A stretch of DNA of 64,000 nt from Saprospiraceae bacterium (GCA_027488935.1 JAIYAP010000038.1:97306-161305), one strand, 5' to 3'. Positions 8,004 to 19,400 are shown, counted from the first letter of the stretch. Notes: generated from the sequence alone by a model not told the origin. A program made the numbers and translations.

Positions 8004-11000
8004 ATGATACAATCATCCTCTAAGTTCATTTCTTTTTTTTGTTTGTTGCTGCTGGTAAGTTGCATGCCGCACTTGTTGATGGGGCAAGACTGTAGTAGTG
8101 CCATCAAAGAAAACAAAAAAATATCCGGCATCCAGATCGCGCATTCAGCGCAACTTACGGTTGTCGTTCGAGGCAGTTACAATTACTCCATCAACTTTTT
8201 CACCGATGAAAAAGGCATTTTTGCACGCATGACCTCGGTTGGTGGCATCGAATTCAACCAAGATGACCAGGTGGTTTTCATAGATGAAAAAGGGCAAGAA
8301 CGTAGCTATAAGTTCATTGGCATGGACGAATTGGTTGCGGGTGCCGTTCCAACCCACCGCAACAACCTGCTGCTCGACTTGGATGCAGTACAATGGCTTG
8401 CAGAAGGCAATATAACGGGCATCAATTTTATCAATTTTGTTGACCGCCAGAAGTACAAGTTTACCACCAACAAGGATCGGCAGGTAGAATTCAAAAAAAT
8501 CAGTAGTTGCTTTTATTCGATTCTGGAAAAAGGATCGGTTGTCGACAATCCCGGTGCAGAAGTGGTAAAACCCGTTGCTGCAACCACAACGCCTGCCGCT
8601 GGCGGTAAACCAGGTGCAACTACGCCAACCAAACCCGCAACAGGCGCTGGAAGTAAAGCGGCTATTTCTGCCGACCCCGAGGTAAGTGCCTTGCGTACAG
8701 ACCTTGAAAAAACGAAAGAAAAGTTGCGTGCCGAGATAAAACTCGAAAAAGACCGTGCAGAGGCGGTAAAAGCACAGCTGGCTCAAGAAGTTGCCGCAGC
8801 CCGCGACGCTGCCAATGCCAAAAAACTGGAATACTCCAATGAAGTATTGGAAGCACGTAAAGCCAGTTTGGCGGAAATTGAAAAGTCGAAAGCCGAAGCA
8901 CAGCAATATATTGTCGCAAATAAATCAAAGGCCGATTCTGCGGTGACAAAAATTTCGATGACGGTTGAAGATGCACGGCGTCAGGCGGGGGAAGATATTC
9001 AAAAAGCCCGGGTCGTTTCTGCCGAAGAAGTTCAAAAAGCCCGTGAAAATGCCGCGAAAGAACTGCTCGTTGTCCGTGAAAAACTGGAACAATCGAAACT
9101 GCAATACGCCGATGAAATTTCAACAGCGCGCGGTAATGCCGATGACGAATTGAAACGGATTCGGGAAGAAAGCGCCAAAATTGTGGAAGATGCCCGCAAT
9201 AAAGCCAAAACAGAACAAAACCGCACCCAGGATGACGTGGTGACGGCAAAAAAAACGGCTTCCGAACAAATTCTTAAAATCCGGGAAGATGCGGCGGAAG
9301 AAATTGCGCTCTCCCGTGAAAATAGCGTGCTGGAAAAACAAAAACTGGCCGTTGACTTAGCGGAATACCGCCGGAAAGCAGCCGAAGAAAAGGCACTGCT
9401 ACAACAAAATAGCGCTGCGGAAATGGCCGATATTAAGGAAAATGTCGCCAAACAGAAGGAAAACAGCGCCCTGGAGGTTGTGGAAGCCAAAAAACGCGCC
9501 GCAGAAGAAATTGAAAAAACCCGTTTAGGCGTTGCCGAACAGCAGAAAAAAGCGGAAGGCGAAAAGGCCGAAATCGCCAAGCAAGTGGTCGATAGCAAGC
9601 AAAAAGCGGCTCAAACAGTTCAACAGGTACAAGAAGAAGCGACTAAAGCGGTGGCGGAAGCGCAATTGCGCTCCAAAAACCAACGCGATTCTATTGCCAT
9701 TGAGGTAGCCGCCTCCCGCAAAAAAGCCGAAACGGAGATCACAAAAATTCAGGAAGAACTGGCCAAATCGATCGCGGCTGCCAAGGATCAGGAAAGTAAT
9801 GTAAAACAACAAAGTGCCACGGAAGTACAAAAAGCCCGCGAACGCGCTGCCGTTGAAGCACAAAAAGCAGCAGATGAGGCCCGCGCGAAAGTAATGGAAG
9901 CCAATGCAAAGGCTGACCAGGCCCAGAAACAATACGCCGATGAAATGATGACGGCCAAACAAACGGTGGATGAAAAACTGAAGCAAATTCAGGCTGAAAC
10001 CGCCTCAACCATCGCCGATGCCAAGAAAAAGCAACAAGAAACCCTCACGGCTTCTGCTTCAGATGTAGTAATGGCCCGGGAAAAGGCCGCTGCCGAAATT
10101 GCGGCTGCGCGTGAAAAAGCGGCCAACGAAGTTGCAAGCGTACGAGAAAATCAGGCGCGCGCCGTACAGGAATCGGCCAATGCCGTGGCAGAAGCAAAAC
10201 GCCAAAGTGCGCAAAATATCAATGCCATTAAAGCCTCCGAAGCAGATAGTATTAAAGTAGGACGCGAAAATGCAGCCAAAGAACGCCAACGCCTGGCCAG
10301 TGAAGTTGGTGCGTCGCGCGAAAAAGCCGCAACGGAAATCGCCACGACCGCCCAACAGGCTGCTCAAGAGGTGAAAACGGCACGCGAAAATGCAGCGAAA
10401 GCCCGGCAGGAAGCCGCCGAAAATGTGGCCAAAGCCCGCGATGAAGCGGCTGTTTTAATTGCAAATACCCGTGAAAATGCTGCAAAAGAGGTTGCTACGA
10501 TGAAACAACAGGCCATTGAGGCCGTTGCGCTGGCAAAAAAGGAAAGCGACGATAAAAAAGCCGCGATTGCCAAAGAAACGCTCGACGCCAAGGAAAAAGC
10601 AGCCAAGGAAATCGCGGATACCCGCACCAAAGCAGCAGAAGAGATCGCAACGGCACGAAAAGATTCAGAAACAAAGCGCCAACAATACGCCAAAGAAACG
10701 GAAGAGGCCCGCAAACGTACCAATGATGAAATAGCGGCTGCACAAAAAGCTTCAACGGATGCGGTGTACAAAGCCAAACAAGAATCGGCTGCCAACATCG
10801 CTAAAACACGCGAATCGGAAGCGGCTGGCGTGGCTGAAATCAAACAACAAGCCGCTACGGCCATCGCGGAAGCAAAAGCCGCAACTGCCGCCGAACTTGA
10901 ACGCAACAAGGCCGAAACAACACGCTTGGTAGGGGAGGATACGAAAAAAAGGGAAGAGTCGGCCGCTCAATTGGCTGCTTTGCAAACCCAAGTAAAAGCC

Positions 11001-11060
11001 GCAGAAGAGCAACTGCGCAAACTGAAGGAAGAAGCCGAAAAAGCAAAGAAAAAGGAGTAA
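8004..11060 (+). CDS. Giant exported Ala/Lys/Glu coiled-coil protein with 11- and 18-residue repeats
   Basis: Protein of 1,018 residues. A signal peptide (1-27) leads to a beta-rich globular N-terminal domain (about 28-175) that I do not recognise, with a Cys pair at about 30 and 171. A Pro/Thr/Ala/Gly linker (about 185-225) follows, then roughly 790 residues of uninterrupted helix made of 11-residue units such as AREKAAAEIAA and 18-residue units such as ARENAAKARQEAAENVAK. In most of the region the order is 11-11-18, a 40-residue super-repeat. Hendecads form right-handed coiled coils, so the product should be a rod over 100 nm long if fully extended. It has no C-terminal sorting domain; the tail is Lys/Glu-rich. 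Periplasmic or surface location is inferred. A hairpin terminator lies 38 bases after the stop. Confidence 0.85.
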   Translation: MIQSSSKFISFFCLLLLVSCMPHLLMGQDCSSAIKENKKISGIQIAHSAQLTVVVRGSYNYSINFFTDEKGIFARMTSVGGIEFNQDDQVVFIDEKGQERSYKFIGMDELVAGAVPTHRNNLLLDLDAVQWLAEGNITGINFINFVDRQKYKFTTNKDRQVEFKKISSCFYSILEKGSVVDNPGAEVVKPVAATTTPAAGGKPGATTPTKPATGAGSKAAISADPEVSALRTDLEKTKEKLRAEIKLEKDRAEAVKAQLAQEVAAARDAANAKKLEYSNEVLEARKASLAEIEKSKAEAQQYIVANKSKADSAVTKISMTVEDARRQAGEDIQKARVVSAEEVQKARENAAKELLVVREKLEQSKLQYADEISTARGNADDELKRIREESAKIVEDARNKAKTEQNRTQDDVVTAKKTASEQILKIREDAAEEIALSRENSVLEKQKLAVDLAEYRRKAAEEKALLQQNSAAEMADIKENVAKQKENSALEVVEAKKRAAEEIEKTRLGVAEQQKKAEGEKAEIAKQVVDSKQKAAQTVQQVQEEATKAVAEAQLRSKNQRDSIAIEVAASRKKAETEITKIQEELAKSIAAAKDQESNVKQQSATEVQKARERAAVEAQKAADEARAKVMEANAKADQAQKQYADEMMTAKQTVDEKLKQIQAETASTIADAKKKQQETLTASASDVVMAREKAAAEIAAAREKAANEVASVRENQARAVQESANAVAEAKRQSAQNINAIKASEADSIKVGRENAAKERQRLASEVGASREKAATEIATTAQQAAQEVKTARENAAKARQEAAENVAKARDEAAVLIANTRENAAKEVATMKQQAIEAVALAKKESDDKKAAIAKETLDAKEKAAKEIADTRTKAAEEIATARKDSETKRQQYAKETEEARKRTNDEIAAAQKASTDAVYKAKQESAANIAKTRESEAAGVAEIKQQAATAIAEAKAATAAELERNKAETTRLVGEDTKKREESAAQLAALQTQVKAAEEQLRKLKEEAEKAKKKE
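9072..10706 (+). repeat. Protein-level 40-residue super-repeat (11+11+18) within the coiled-coil gene
   Basis: In residue numbers of the gene starting at 8004, the 18-residue units begin at 357, 397, 437, 477, 553, 593, 633, 673, 713, 753, 793, 844 and 884. Spacing is exactly 40 between 357 and 477 and between 553 and 793. Breaks occur at 477-553 (76 residues, including a 14-residue piece) and 793-844 (51 residues, one extra 11-mer). After 902 only 11-mers follow, to 967. The units are diverged at DNA level, so this is an old, selected periodicity rather than a recent expansion. Confidence 0.8.
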
Positions 11061-11097
11061 TTGCCTTTATTGTGTCTTCTATATAAACATGCATCGT

Positions 11098-11135
11098 CCC
11101 GAATTTTGGTGAAATCCAAAATTCGGGATTTTTAT
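11098..11135 (+). terminator. Intrinsic terminator of the coiled-coil gene
   Basis: A perfect 12-base stem (CCCGAATTTTGG / CCAAAATTCGGG) with a six-base loop is followed by ATTTTTAT. It starts 38 bases after the stop codon, in the right orientation for the plus-strand gene. Confidence 0.85.
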
Positions 11136-11143
11136 AAAATCTT

Positions 11144-11240
11144 GCTCGCGCGCGGTTCTACCGCGTGTGTCGATCTGTCGGGTTCTACCCGTGGGGCAGA
11201 GCCCCAATGATCGACACACGCGGTAGAACCGCGCGCGAGC
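11144..11240. repeat. 97-bp nested palindrome (31-bp perfect arms, two inner hairpins)
   Basis: Positions 11144-11174 and 11210-11240 are perfect reverse complements over 31 bases. The 35-base centre itself folds into two small hairpins, CGGGTTCTACCCG and GGGGCAGAGCCCC. The core GGTTCTACC occurs in the left arm and the first inner hairpin, and its complement GGTAGAACC in the right arm. It fills the gap between a plus-strand terminator and the stop codon of a minus-strand gene (11245). It is far more G+C-rich than its surroundings. It looks like a dispersed REP/MITE-type intergenic element, but no second copy lies in this window. Confidence 0.85.
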
Positions 11241-11244
11241 GGAG

Positions 11245-12603
11245 TTAAATAGCCTGGATCAAATCGTATTGCGTAACAATATGCAAGCCGCCTGTACGAT
11301 CGGAGGCTATAACCGCCGGAATTTCTTTATTGATATACCGGTTGAGTTGACTGATCGGTGTGCTGTCTTTTACCATTGGAAAAGCATCCCCCATCACCAT
11401 ACGCAGGGCCTTTTCAGAGTTTTGCAGTGGGTTTTCCAACAAAATATGCAAAACCTGGGTTTCTGTAATAGACCCAACAATCACATCGCCATCCATGACG
11501 GGCATCTGACTGATATCGTGGGCTTTCATAATTGCAAAGGCATTGCGCACGGTATCGGTTGCTTGCAGGCTGATGAAACGGCGGTCTTTTTTGCGTGCAA
11601 TCAGGTCGCTCAATTTCATTTCATCCTCCAAAAAGCCGCGTTCACGCATCCAGTCATCGTTGTATATTTTGCCAACATAACGGCTGCCACTGTCGTGAAA
11701 AATAACGACTACTACATCGTCTTTGGTCAGTTTATCCCGCAATTGCCACAAGGCACCAAGGGCACTACCTGCCGAGTAACCCAACAACAAACCTTCTTCT
11801 TTGGCCAAACGACGTGCCCACAATGCCGCGTCTTTATCACCCACCTTTTCAAATAAATCAATCAGGCTGAAATCCACATTTTTAGGCAAAATATCTTCGC
11901 CAATGCCTTCTGTGATGTACGGATAGATCTCTTTGGTATCAAAAATGCCCGTTTCGTGGTACTTTTTAAATACAGAGCCATAGGTGTCGGCACCCCAAAT
12001 TTTAATGTTCGGGTTTTGCTCTTTTAAATATTTTGCTACACCGCTTACGGTGCCACCTGTACCAACGCCTACCACCAAATGGGTGATTTTACCGGCGGTT
12101 TGTTCCCAAATTTCTGGACCCGTCGATTCATAATGTGCCTGGCGATTGCTCAAATTGTCGTATTGGTTGCACCAAAAGGAGTTGGGAATCTCTTGGCTCA
12201 AGCGGCGTGCTACCGAATAGTAGGAGCGTGGATCATCGGGTTCTACATTGGTTGGGCAAACAATAACTTCCGCACCCACTGCTTTTAATACATCTACCTT
12301 TTCCTTACTTTGTTTGTCGGTCGTCGTAAAGATACAGCGATAGCCGCGTACACAACCCACAAGCGCCAAGCCCATCCCTGTATTGCCGGAAGTACATTCA
12401 ATAATGGTACCGCCTGGCTTGAGGTCGCCGCGCTGTTCAGCATCATCGATCATTTTAACCGCCATCCGGTCTTTGATGCTGTTGCCCGGATTGAACGTTT
12501 CCACCTTGCCAAGTACCAGGCAGGGAATGTCGGAAGCCACCCCGTTCAACTTTACTAAGGGCGTATTGCCAATCGTTTCGAGGATGTTGTTTTTGTATTG
12601 CAT
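11245..12603 (-). CDS. PLP-dependent cystathionine beta-synthase / cysteine synthase-type enzyme with CBS domains
   Basis: Fold-type II PLP enzyme of 452 residues, built like cystathionine beta-synthase: a catalytic domain (1-320) followed by a CBS-domain pair (about 335-452). The PLP lysine is Lys44 in NPGNSIKDRM. The substrate loop is TSGNTGMGLA, the phosphate-binding loop GVGTGGTVSG, and SAGSALGALW lies near the end of the domain. It would condense serine (or O-acetylserine) with homocysteine or sulfide. CBS modules suggest regulation by an adenosyl ligand. Whether it acts as cystathionine or cysteine synthase cannot be settled by eye. It lies 48 bases downstream of plsC on the same strand and its stop is four bases from a large palindrome. 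Confidence 0.9.
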   Translation of the reverse strand: MQYKNNILETIGNTPLVKLNGVASDIPCLVLGKVETFNPGNSIKDRMAVKMIDDAEQRGDLKPGGTIIECTSGNTGMGLALVGCVRGYRCIFTTTDKQSKEKVDVLKAVGAEVIVCPTNVEPDDPRSYYSVARRLSQEIPNSFWCNQYDNLSNRQAHYESTGPEIWEQTAGKITHLVVGVGTGGTVSGVAKYLKEQNPNIKIWGADTYGSVFKKYHETGIFDTKEIYPYITEGIGEDILPKNVDFSLIDLFEKVGDKDAALWARRLAKEEGLLLGYSAGSALGALWQLRDKLTKDDVVVVIFHDSGSRYVGKIYNDDWMRERGFLEDEMKLSDLIARKKDRRFISLQATDTVRNAFAIMKAHDISQMPVMDGDVIVGSITETQVLHILLENPLQNSEKALRMVMGDAFPMVKDSTPISQLNRYINKEIPAVIASDRTGGLHIVTQYDLIQAI

Positions 12604-12651
12604 AAACAGTTAATTTTTTGATCGCAAACGCGCTTTATGGTGCAAAAAATG

Positions 12652-13389
12652 TTAGGCTTCGTTTTGTAAATGGTTGCGCATGATGGCTTCCACCTCCAAT
12701 TTTAAGGATTCGATGTGTGTCGATTGTAAATGGGCTGTTTCAATGGGTTTGTCCCAAATAATCCGCAAATTTCCAGGTTTAAATTCACCAAAACGGGTTG
12801 AATCACTTACACTGCGTATATTTACGATGGTTTGTACCGCAATGGGCGCTTTGGTTTGAATAGCGATGCGAAATGCACCATCAAAAAAAGGTGCCAAAGG
12901 TTCATCGGTTGCATTCCGGCTGCCTTCCGGATATATAAAAACACTCCACCCGGCTGATAGTTGTTGCTTGATGGCCACTACACTGCGCGCACGGCTCATC
13001 GCACTGGTCCGATCGACAATCAGGCACATATTGCGTACAACCCAACCGAAAACCGGAATTTTCATCAACTCTTGCTTTGCCAAATATTGATAAACGCCAG
13101 GAAAAGCCGCCGCATTGACAATAAAATCGAGGGAAGAGCGGTGATTTCCTACAATAATATAGGAACGGTTGGGATCCAGGTGCGCACTGCCTTCAATTTG
13201 AAGCCGAATGCCAATGAGCAAAAGAAACGTAGGGGTAAACACATGATGCAAATACCAAATGTTATTTCGCAATGCTTTTGGACCACGAAACACCAGCATA
13301 TTGAATAAAAGTACAGGAACGCTGAAGGTCATCAGGGTAAGAAACAGTACTACGGCATAAATGGCCCAAAATTTGCGAAATAGAAACAC
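12652..13389 (-). CDS. plsC: 1-acyl-sn-glycerol-3-phosphate acyltransferase
   Basis: Membrane-bound acyltransferase that acylates lysophosphatidic acid in phospholipid synthesis; 245 residues. Two hydrophobic N-terminal segments (8-35 and 48-62) precede the catalytic NHRSSLD motif (NHx4D, residues 82-88). The acceptor motif EGSR is at 155-158 (FIYPEGSRN). A Bacteroidota -7 box lies about 20 bases upstream on the minus strand. The CBS-domain PLP enzyme follows in the same direction after 48 bases and may be cotranscribed, although the functions are unrelated. Confidence 0.92.
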   Translation of the reverse strand: MFLFRKFWAIYAVVLFLTLMTFSVPVLLFNMLVFRGPKALRNNIWYLHHVFTPTFLLLIGIRLQIEGSAHLDPNRSYIIVGNHRSSLDFIVNAAAFPGVYQYLAKQELMKIPVFGWVVRNMCLIVDRTSAMSRARSVVAIKQQLSAGWSVFIYPEGSRNATDEPLAPFFDGAFRIAIQTKAPIAVQTIVNIRSVSDSTRFGEFKPGNLRIIWDKPIETAHLQSTHIESLKLEVEAIMRNHLQNEA

Positions 13390-13408
13390 GACAACTGAAT
13401 TTGCCCCG

Positions 13409-13416
13409 CAAAGTTA
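13409..13416 (-). promoter_or_regulatory. -7 box TAACTTTG for plsC
   Basis: On the minus strand an exact TAnnTTTG match lies 20 bases before the plsC start codon. No clear TTTG is found at -33. The short leader is typical of Bacteroidota. Confidence 0.5.
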
Positions 13417-13456
13417 GCAAGACTTTACCTGAATTTTCCTTAATCAATTTTCCCCT

Positions 13457-16400
13457 ATGAAATTATTACATCCCGTCGCCGTGCTCCTTTTTGCGCTTTT
13501 TTCATTTCAAATTGCGCTATCACAGACTATTTTAATCACCTTCGAAAATCCAGATGCACTGTCTGTTTGTAATTCAGACACCTTTATTATTACAGTCCGC
13601 AATCTGAGTGCCCAAGTTGCCAATAATGGAAGTTTGACCATCAACTTACCGAATGGGCTGGTGTACGAACCCAGTACGGTTTCGGGCGCTACTGAAAGCA
13701 ACATCAGCAATGCGCAGACGCCTGTTTTTACGTTTCCGCCCATTGCTGTTGGCGCCCTCCAAACCATTAAAGTGCTCCTGAATGCGGATTGTAACGCAGC
13801 CAAAGTATTGGATACCGGTCAATTGTTTATTGCCAACTTGGCTGTACAAACATCGGCGGGTAATGCGCAAGCACTCACTACTTCCATACCCGTTGAAACG
13901 GGTCTTGTTTTATTCGATTCGGTGGATCCCCAATTTAGTTCTGGGGAACGTTTTGATACGATCAACCGCGAAATATGCGTGATTAACACCCGTTCAGGGC
14001 CCATTTCTAAGTTATTTTTTGAGGACAGCCATCAGGTGGGTATAGAAATCGTGGTAGCAAATGCCCAAAATGTAAGTCAAACCCCGATTTTTTATAAAAA
14101 TACCTTCTCGGGTGCTTTTTTGGCCGGATTTGGCGACGGTGATGCTTTGCTCGAACAGGGTGAAAAGGTGTGTTTTATTGAAAAAGTGATCATCACCGAT
14201 TGCGGAACACCCGAGTATAACAATCAATCGCGTTTACGGATTGGATGGGGTTGTGATGAAAGCATGTGCCGCTATGATAGTTTGTTGGCAGGCATTGACA
14301 TTAAAGAATCTACCCGCGTTCCCAACCTGAAAATGGCCGGTATTTGGAATCCTCCAGCCGATTATTGTGCCAGTTTGGGGGCTATTGCAGGTATTAAAAT
14401 CAAAAATATCGGTGCCGGCAATGCCAAAGATGTACTCCTGCGCTTAAAAGTATCGGAGCAGGAATTTGTTGGGATCGAACCCACCAGCATCCGCCTGGTA
14501 TCGGCAAACGGTACCGTTACGCCTTTGCCACCTAGTGTCGTTTTACCTAAAACCATTGGCGATTGTAATAAGAGTTTCGGTAAAGATATTACCCTGGTGT
14601 TGCCCTTTGTAGCGGCCAAAGATTCAACCACGTTGCTGTTCGATTATTACAACTGCAGTGCGGAATGCAATGAAATTTTGCCCACGTTCCAGCTTGAATA
14701 TTTCTACCAAAAACCTTGTCCGCCTAATGGATTCGTTTCAGATGGACTTGTTATTGCACCAGATATTGCCTATAAACTGCGCCAAAAACTTCAATTTTCG
14801 GCCAATTCCTGCCTACAAGACAATACAACTTACCCATTTCAATATAAAATTTCGTCGAAACGCCTCACGGAAGCCAACGGTGTCCTAAAAATCGTCATGG
14901 AGCTGCCCAATGGCATGGAACTATCGGGTGATTGTCCACTGCTATTGGGTGGGGTAGCACCAACGGATACTACCTTGGTACCTGCCCCCGATCGCCCCAT
15001 TTCGACCCTGACCCTGACCTATCCTTTGCCCCTTAGTGCCGAGACCGACCTATTGGTTTTTTGTTTAAAATATACCTGTGATACAACTGTTTTTTGTGTA
15101 GATGATACCACTTTTCAGGACGTAGGCGGTACGGTGATTAATTATGATCCTACCGGTTTGTGCAGTAAATCTTGTGTTACCCCATTTCCTGTGCGTACCT
15201 ATTGGCTTCCCAAAGCGGACGATGCCTTGAAATGTGGGGCAAATACCTGCGAAGAAATATTTTTGAGTTTATCCCAAAATAACTGTAAGCCCGATGATGG
15301 TGACCCAAATCCGCTGGATACCCTAATAGCACAAGATACATTTCTAGGGCATTTTGTATGGAAAATGGATGCATACCGGTTGAATTACGATCTGCCGGAC
15401 CTGGATAACAACCGCATCGCTGATGGGCCGGGGCAGGCCAAAGGAATCAATGTCGCCCGGCGGCGGTATTTAAGTGGCGATACCATGCGGGTTGAATTTC
15501 GCATTTATGTAGACAGTGGGGTAGGGATGCGTTCTTTCACCCGGTCGATCATACAAGCCATTTACAAATCGGATATCGGTGTAAATGACAATGACAGTTT
15601 CAATATACTCTTGGCAAAGTCCGTTTTTTCAAATCAAGCTAAGTTTAGGCTGTTGTCCGACTCGGTGCGGGTGCGTTATGCGGATGGAGCGGAGTACAAG
15701 GCACTTTATAAAGGCATTAATTTCCCTTTTGATGAAAATTATGTAGTCATCAAGCAGGTAAATACCTATCCGTCGGTTATATTGGATGAAGTGAGTTATT
15801 ACGCTAACCTGAGCGCTATTCGGTTGGATACCCTGTTTAACCAGGGCTTATTGCCCAAAGCGAGCATCGGTAAAGGCGATAGTTTGTTCATTTATGCCGA
15901 TTATAAACTGGATTTTAACTTTATCCCTCCTTCTGACAATAACCCCAACCCACCTTTGGTCGGCTTTAGAACATCGGGCAATAATTTAGGTTTTGGGTTT
16001 ACAGCCAACAATAACCAATTTACCATACCCGGACAGTACTCTGGTTTCAAAACCAGCTGGACCAATAGTGCTTACAGCCTCAAACCTTGCCAAAACTCCG
16101 CCCAGGTAAAACCCTTCAATTTCCGGTTGCGCATCGCGCGGGGCAATATGTTTCCATTTGAAGTGCGGCCGCTGGCTACGATACGCGATTACAACCAATC
16201 CAAACCACTGCAGGCCAATGTGGTCAATGCCCAGTTGAAATACCTGGCGCTCCAAGACAGTATGCTGATTTTGAGCAATGCCACCTTGCCTTTTACCCAA
16301 AATAGTGCTGCTTTTGACCTGAATTTTGATAATGCATTTTCAAATCCAATTGACGAAGGCTTTTTCTTCAGTACGGAAGTAACGTTTGGGCCAGATTGCA

Positions 16401-19400
16401 GCTTCGGCAAGCCAGATACCTCCTTGCAACACCTAACCATCGGTTTTAAACCGGGCATGACCACGCCAGATAGCCTGGTAGAGCAAAAGTTCAATACCTT
16501 GGGTTACTTTTCGAACCAGCCCAGACTACAATTAAACTCCAACGATACAATTGTATACATTACTAAAAAGGACTTTGACCTTGACTTCACAATTCGCAAT
16601 TCGGTTGCATCTCCGGCACCGAATATGTGGGTTAATGTGGTATCGCCTTCCGGCAACGCGAGCAGTTTTCAGTTGTTTCAATTGCCTCAATTACAATCCA
16701 TTGCAAAGCAAAACAACATTTTTCAGTTAAATAACCTAAATGGTTTTAATGCCAATAATTACCGCCTGACGGGTATTAATACCTCCTGCGTTTCGGATTC
16801 TTTGCTGATTATTTATGGCTGGAACTGCAGCCAGGTTACCAATGTCAGCCCCGAAATATGTGGTATCGACAGTTTTTGGGTGGTTTTACGCAAAGAAAGC
16901 CCGGAAATTGAGATGGATATCCGCGCTGAGCCAGCTTCTATTCAAATTTGCGAGGAGTCTGATTATTACGAAGTCGAATTATACAACGCCAAAACAGGGT
17001 ATGCCTATGACCTTGATTTGTCGGTCAATTTACCCCCCGGTTTGGACATCGTACCCGGTTCGTGCCAAATTTCCTATCCAGCGGGCAGTCCATATGTGCC
17101 ATTAGCAAATCCCGTAAATAGCAATGGTTTGTTTCAATGGGATATCAACAGTGTGCAGGCGGCCATTGCACTCAATGGGTTGCCAGGGATCGATCAAGCC
17201 CCGAAAAATGCCCTCAAGATTCGTTTTAAAACCCTGGCAAACTGTGGTTTTGTAGCCAACGCGCAACCAATTTTTGGCGCAACCGGCTTCGATCCTTGCG
17301 GCAGCGCCACCAATACCCTGAATAAACCCGCTAGTTCACTGACCGTTAATGGGTTAAATCCAAGTTACGGTGTCATCATGGAACTGAATCCTACTGGAAC
17401 ACCCATGCTTTATTGTGGTGGCACACAACAATATAAAGTACGGACTACCTTACTCGGTAAACCTTCTGGCACCGATAGTATATATGTATTACTGCCAGCA
17501 TCTTTACAATACGTGAGCGGTTCCTATACACCCGGTCAAAATGCTCCGATTGGTACGCCATCCACCACTCAGGAAGGGTTTCGCGTGGTAATTCCATCCA
17601 ATTTGGACAATGGCAGCGTCATCGAATTTACTTTTTCTGTACAAATCCAAACGGGTGCCGGGTGCGGCAACGACCTGATCATCGCACAATCCAGGGTCAG
17701 CACCGCAGCATTTTGTGCAACGCTGGGTACCAATTGTACCGTATATTTCGCTACAGGAACAGCCATTTTGCCCTTTCAAATTGCGCATCCTCAATTGGAC
17801 ATCACAGATGCCAATATTCAAAACATCAACAACACCCTTCAGGTCAAGGTAAACGTACGCAACATCGGCACCGTGCCCGCACAAGGCGTACAAATACAAC
17901 TCTGGTACGATCAAAATGGCGATGGACTGGTTTCAGCAAATGATCTCCTAATTACCACAGGATCTGTGAATAATACATTAAATCCAAGTGGCAATATTAC
18001 CATAAATTTGCCTGCCTTGAGCACCTTGCCTGATTTGTGCAATTTGATCGTGGTTTTGCCTGCAGATGAAAACTGTACGTGTTCGGATCAATTATTTCCT
18101 TTGAAAAACCTCCAGGTTGTGGCACCCAACGAGGACATTTGCAGCATTAAAGCGGTGCAAGTTGGAATTCCGGCCCAAAATGGCTTTCAATACCAATGGT
18201 CGGTACCCAACGGTTCCGTGCAATGCGCTACCTGTGCTTCTACTGAATTTACACCACCCGCAGGGGCGCAGGCGGGATATTCTGAAACGATTAGCCTGCT
18301 AGCCACTGGCCCCAATTGCAGCGTCGAATACCAATTTACCTACACTTTTGGCTTTCCATTTACCCTCAAGCCCAACAATCAAACCTTGTGCGAAGGCAAA
18401 CAACTGGTGCTTTCCGTTACACCCACCGGCGCTACCTATACCTGGGCCGGACCGGGGGTGACCAACAACAACGCTGCAACCCAGGTATTGTATCCGATCC
18501 AAACCGGCACTTATTCCGTTACCGTTACCCGGAGCAATGGTTGTACCGCCGATACCAGCATGCTCATCACCGTGCTGCCGTCCGATACCATCCAGTTACC
18601 TGCCTTGATCACTTGCCAGGGTGAACCGATTAATATTTTAGGTCAAAATACGTCTACTGCAGGGACGTACAATTTGTTGTTACAAAAGCAGAACGGTTGC
18701 GATAGTTTGATTCGCCAACAATTGATCGTGAAACCAAGTACACAGACGCAATCTACCCAACAATTCTGCAAAGGCGATACCTTGAAAGTATACAATCAGG
18801 TTTTTGTGCAAAATGGCGGCCAAGCCTGCACCACCAACATGGGCATAAATGGTTGCGATAGCACGCATTGTGTCAATGTAGTGGCGCTTGATCCCCCGCT
18901 GATCCAGTCCCCCGACACCATTTATGGGCAAATTTTGCAAAATATCACGCTCACGGGGGCCGGTGGATTCAATCAATATGCCTGGACGCCTGCTTTGCCC
19001 GATTGTGCAAATTGCCCGGGTGGAACCGTGCGTTTCGATACCGCCGGTTATTATGAATACATCCTGGTGATATCTGACGATCAAGGTTGTGGCGATACCG
19101 TGGTGTATCGCATTGTGGTATTTCCGCCCTGTGATGCGAAAAACGTGCGCATTCCAAACGCATTTACACCAAACGGAGATGGCACAAATGACACTTTTAA
19201 GGTCGTAGATCGGGAAGGTGCCGAAGTCGTAGGAGGAATCCAAATTTATGACCGCTGGGGTGAAAAAGTGTACGAAAGCACTACACAGTTATATTGGGAC
19301 GGCACCATTGATGGGAAACCAGCGCCAAATGATGTATATGTTTACATTATTCAAATAATTTGTGGCGATTCACCTGAAAAATTAGTTGGGGATGTTACTT

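Noticed and set aside
9072..10706. Periodic 120-base pattern considered as a CRISPR array or DNA satellite.
   Set aside because: The periodicity exists at protein level only; nucleotide copies are strongly diverged and there are no identical repeats with unique spacers.
8145..10909. Several long minus-strand frames opposite the coiled-coil gene (up to about 250 codons).
   Set aside because: They mirror the biased Ala/Lys/Glu codon composition of the plus-strand gene, lack any recognisable domain and have no promoter. The plus-strand protein with its regular repeat is clearly the real one.
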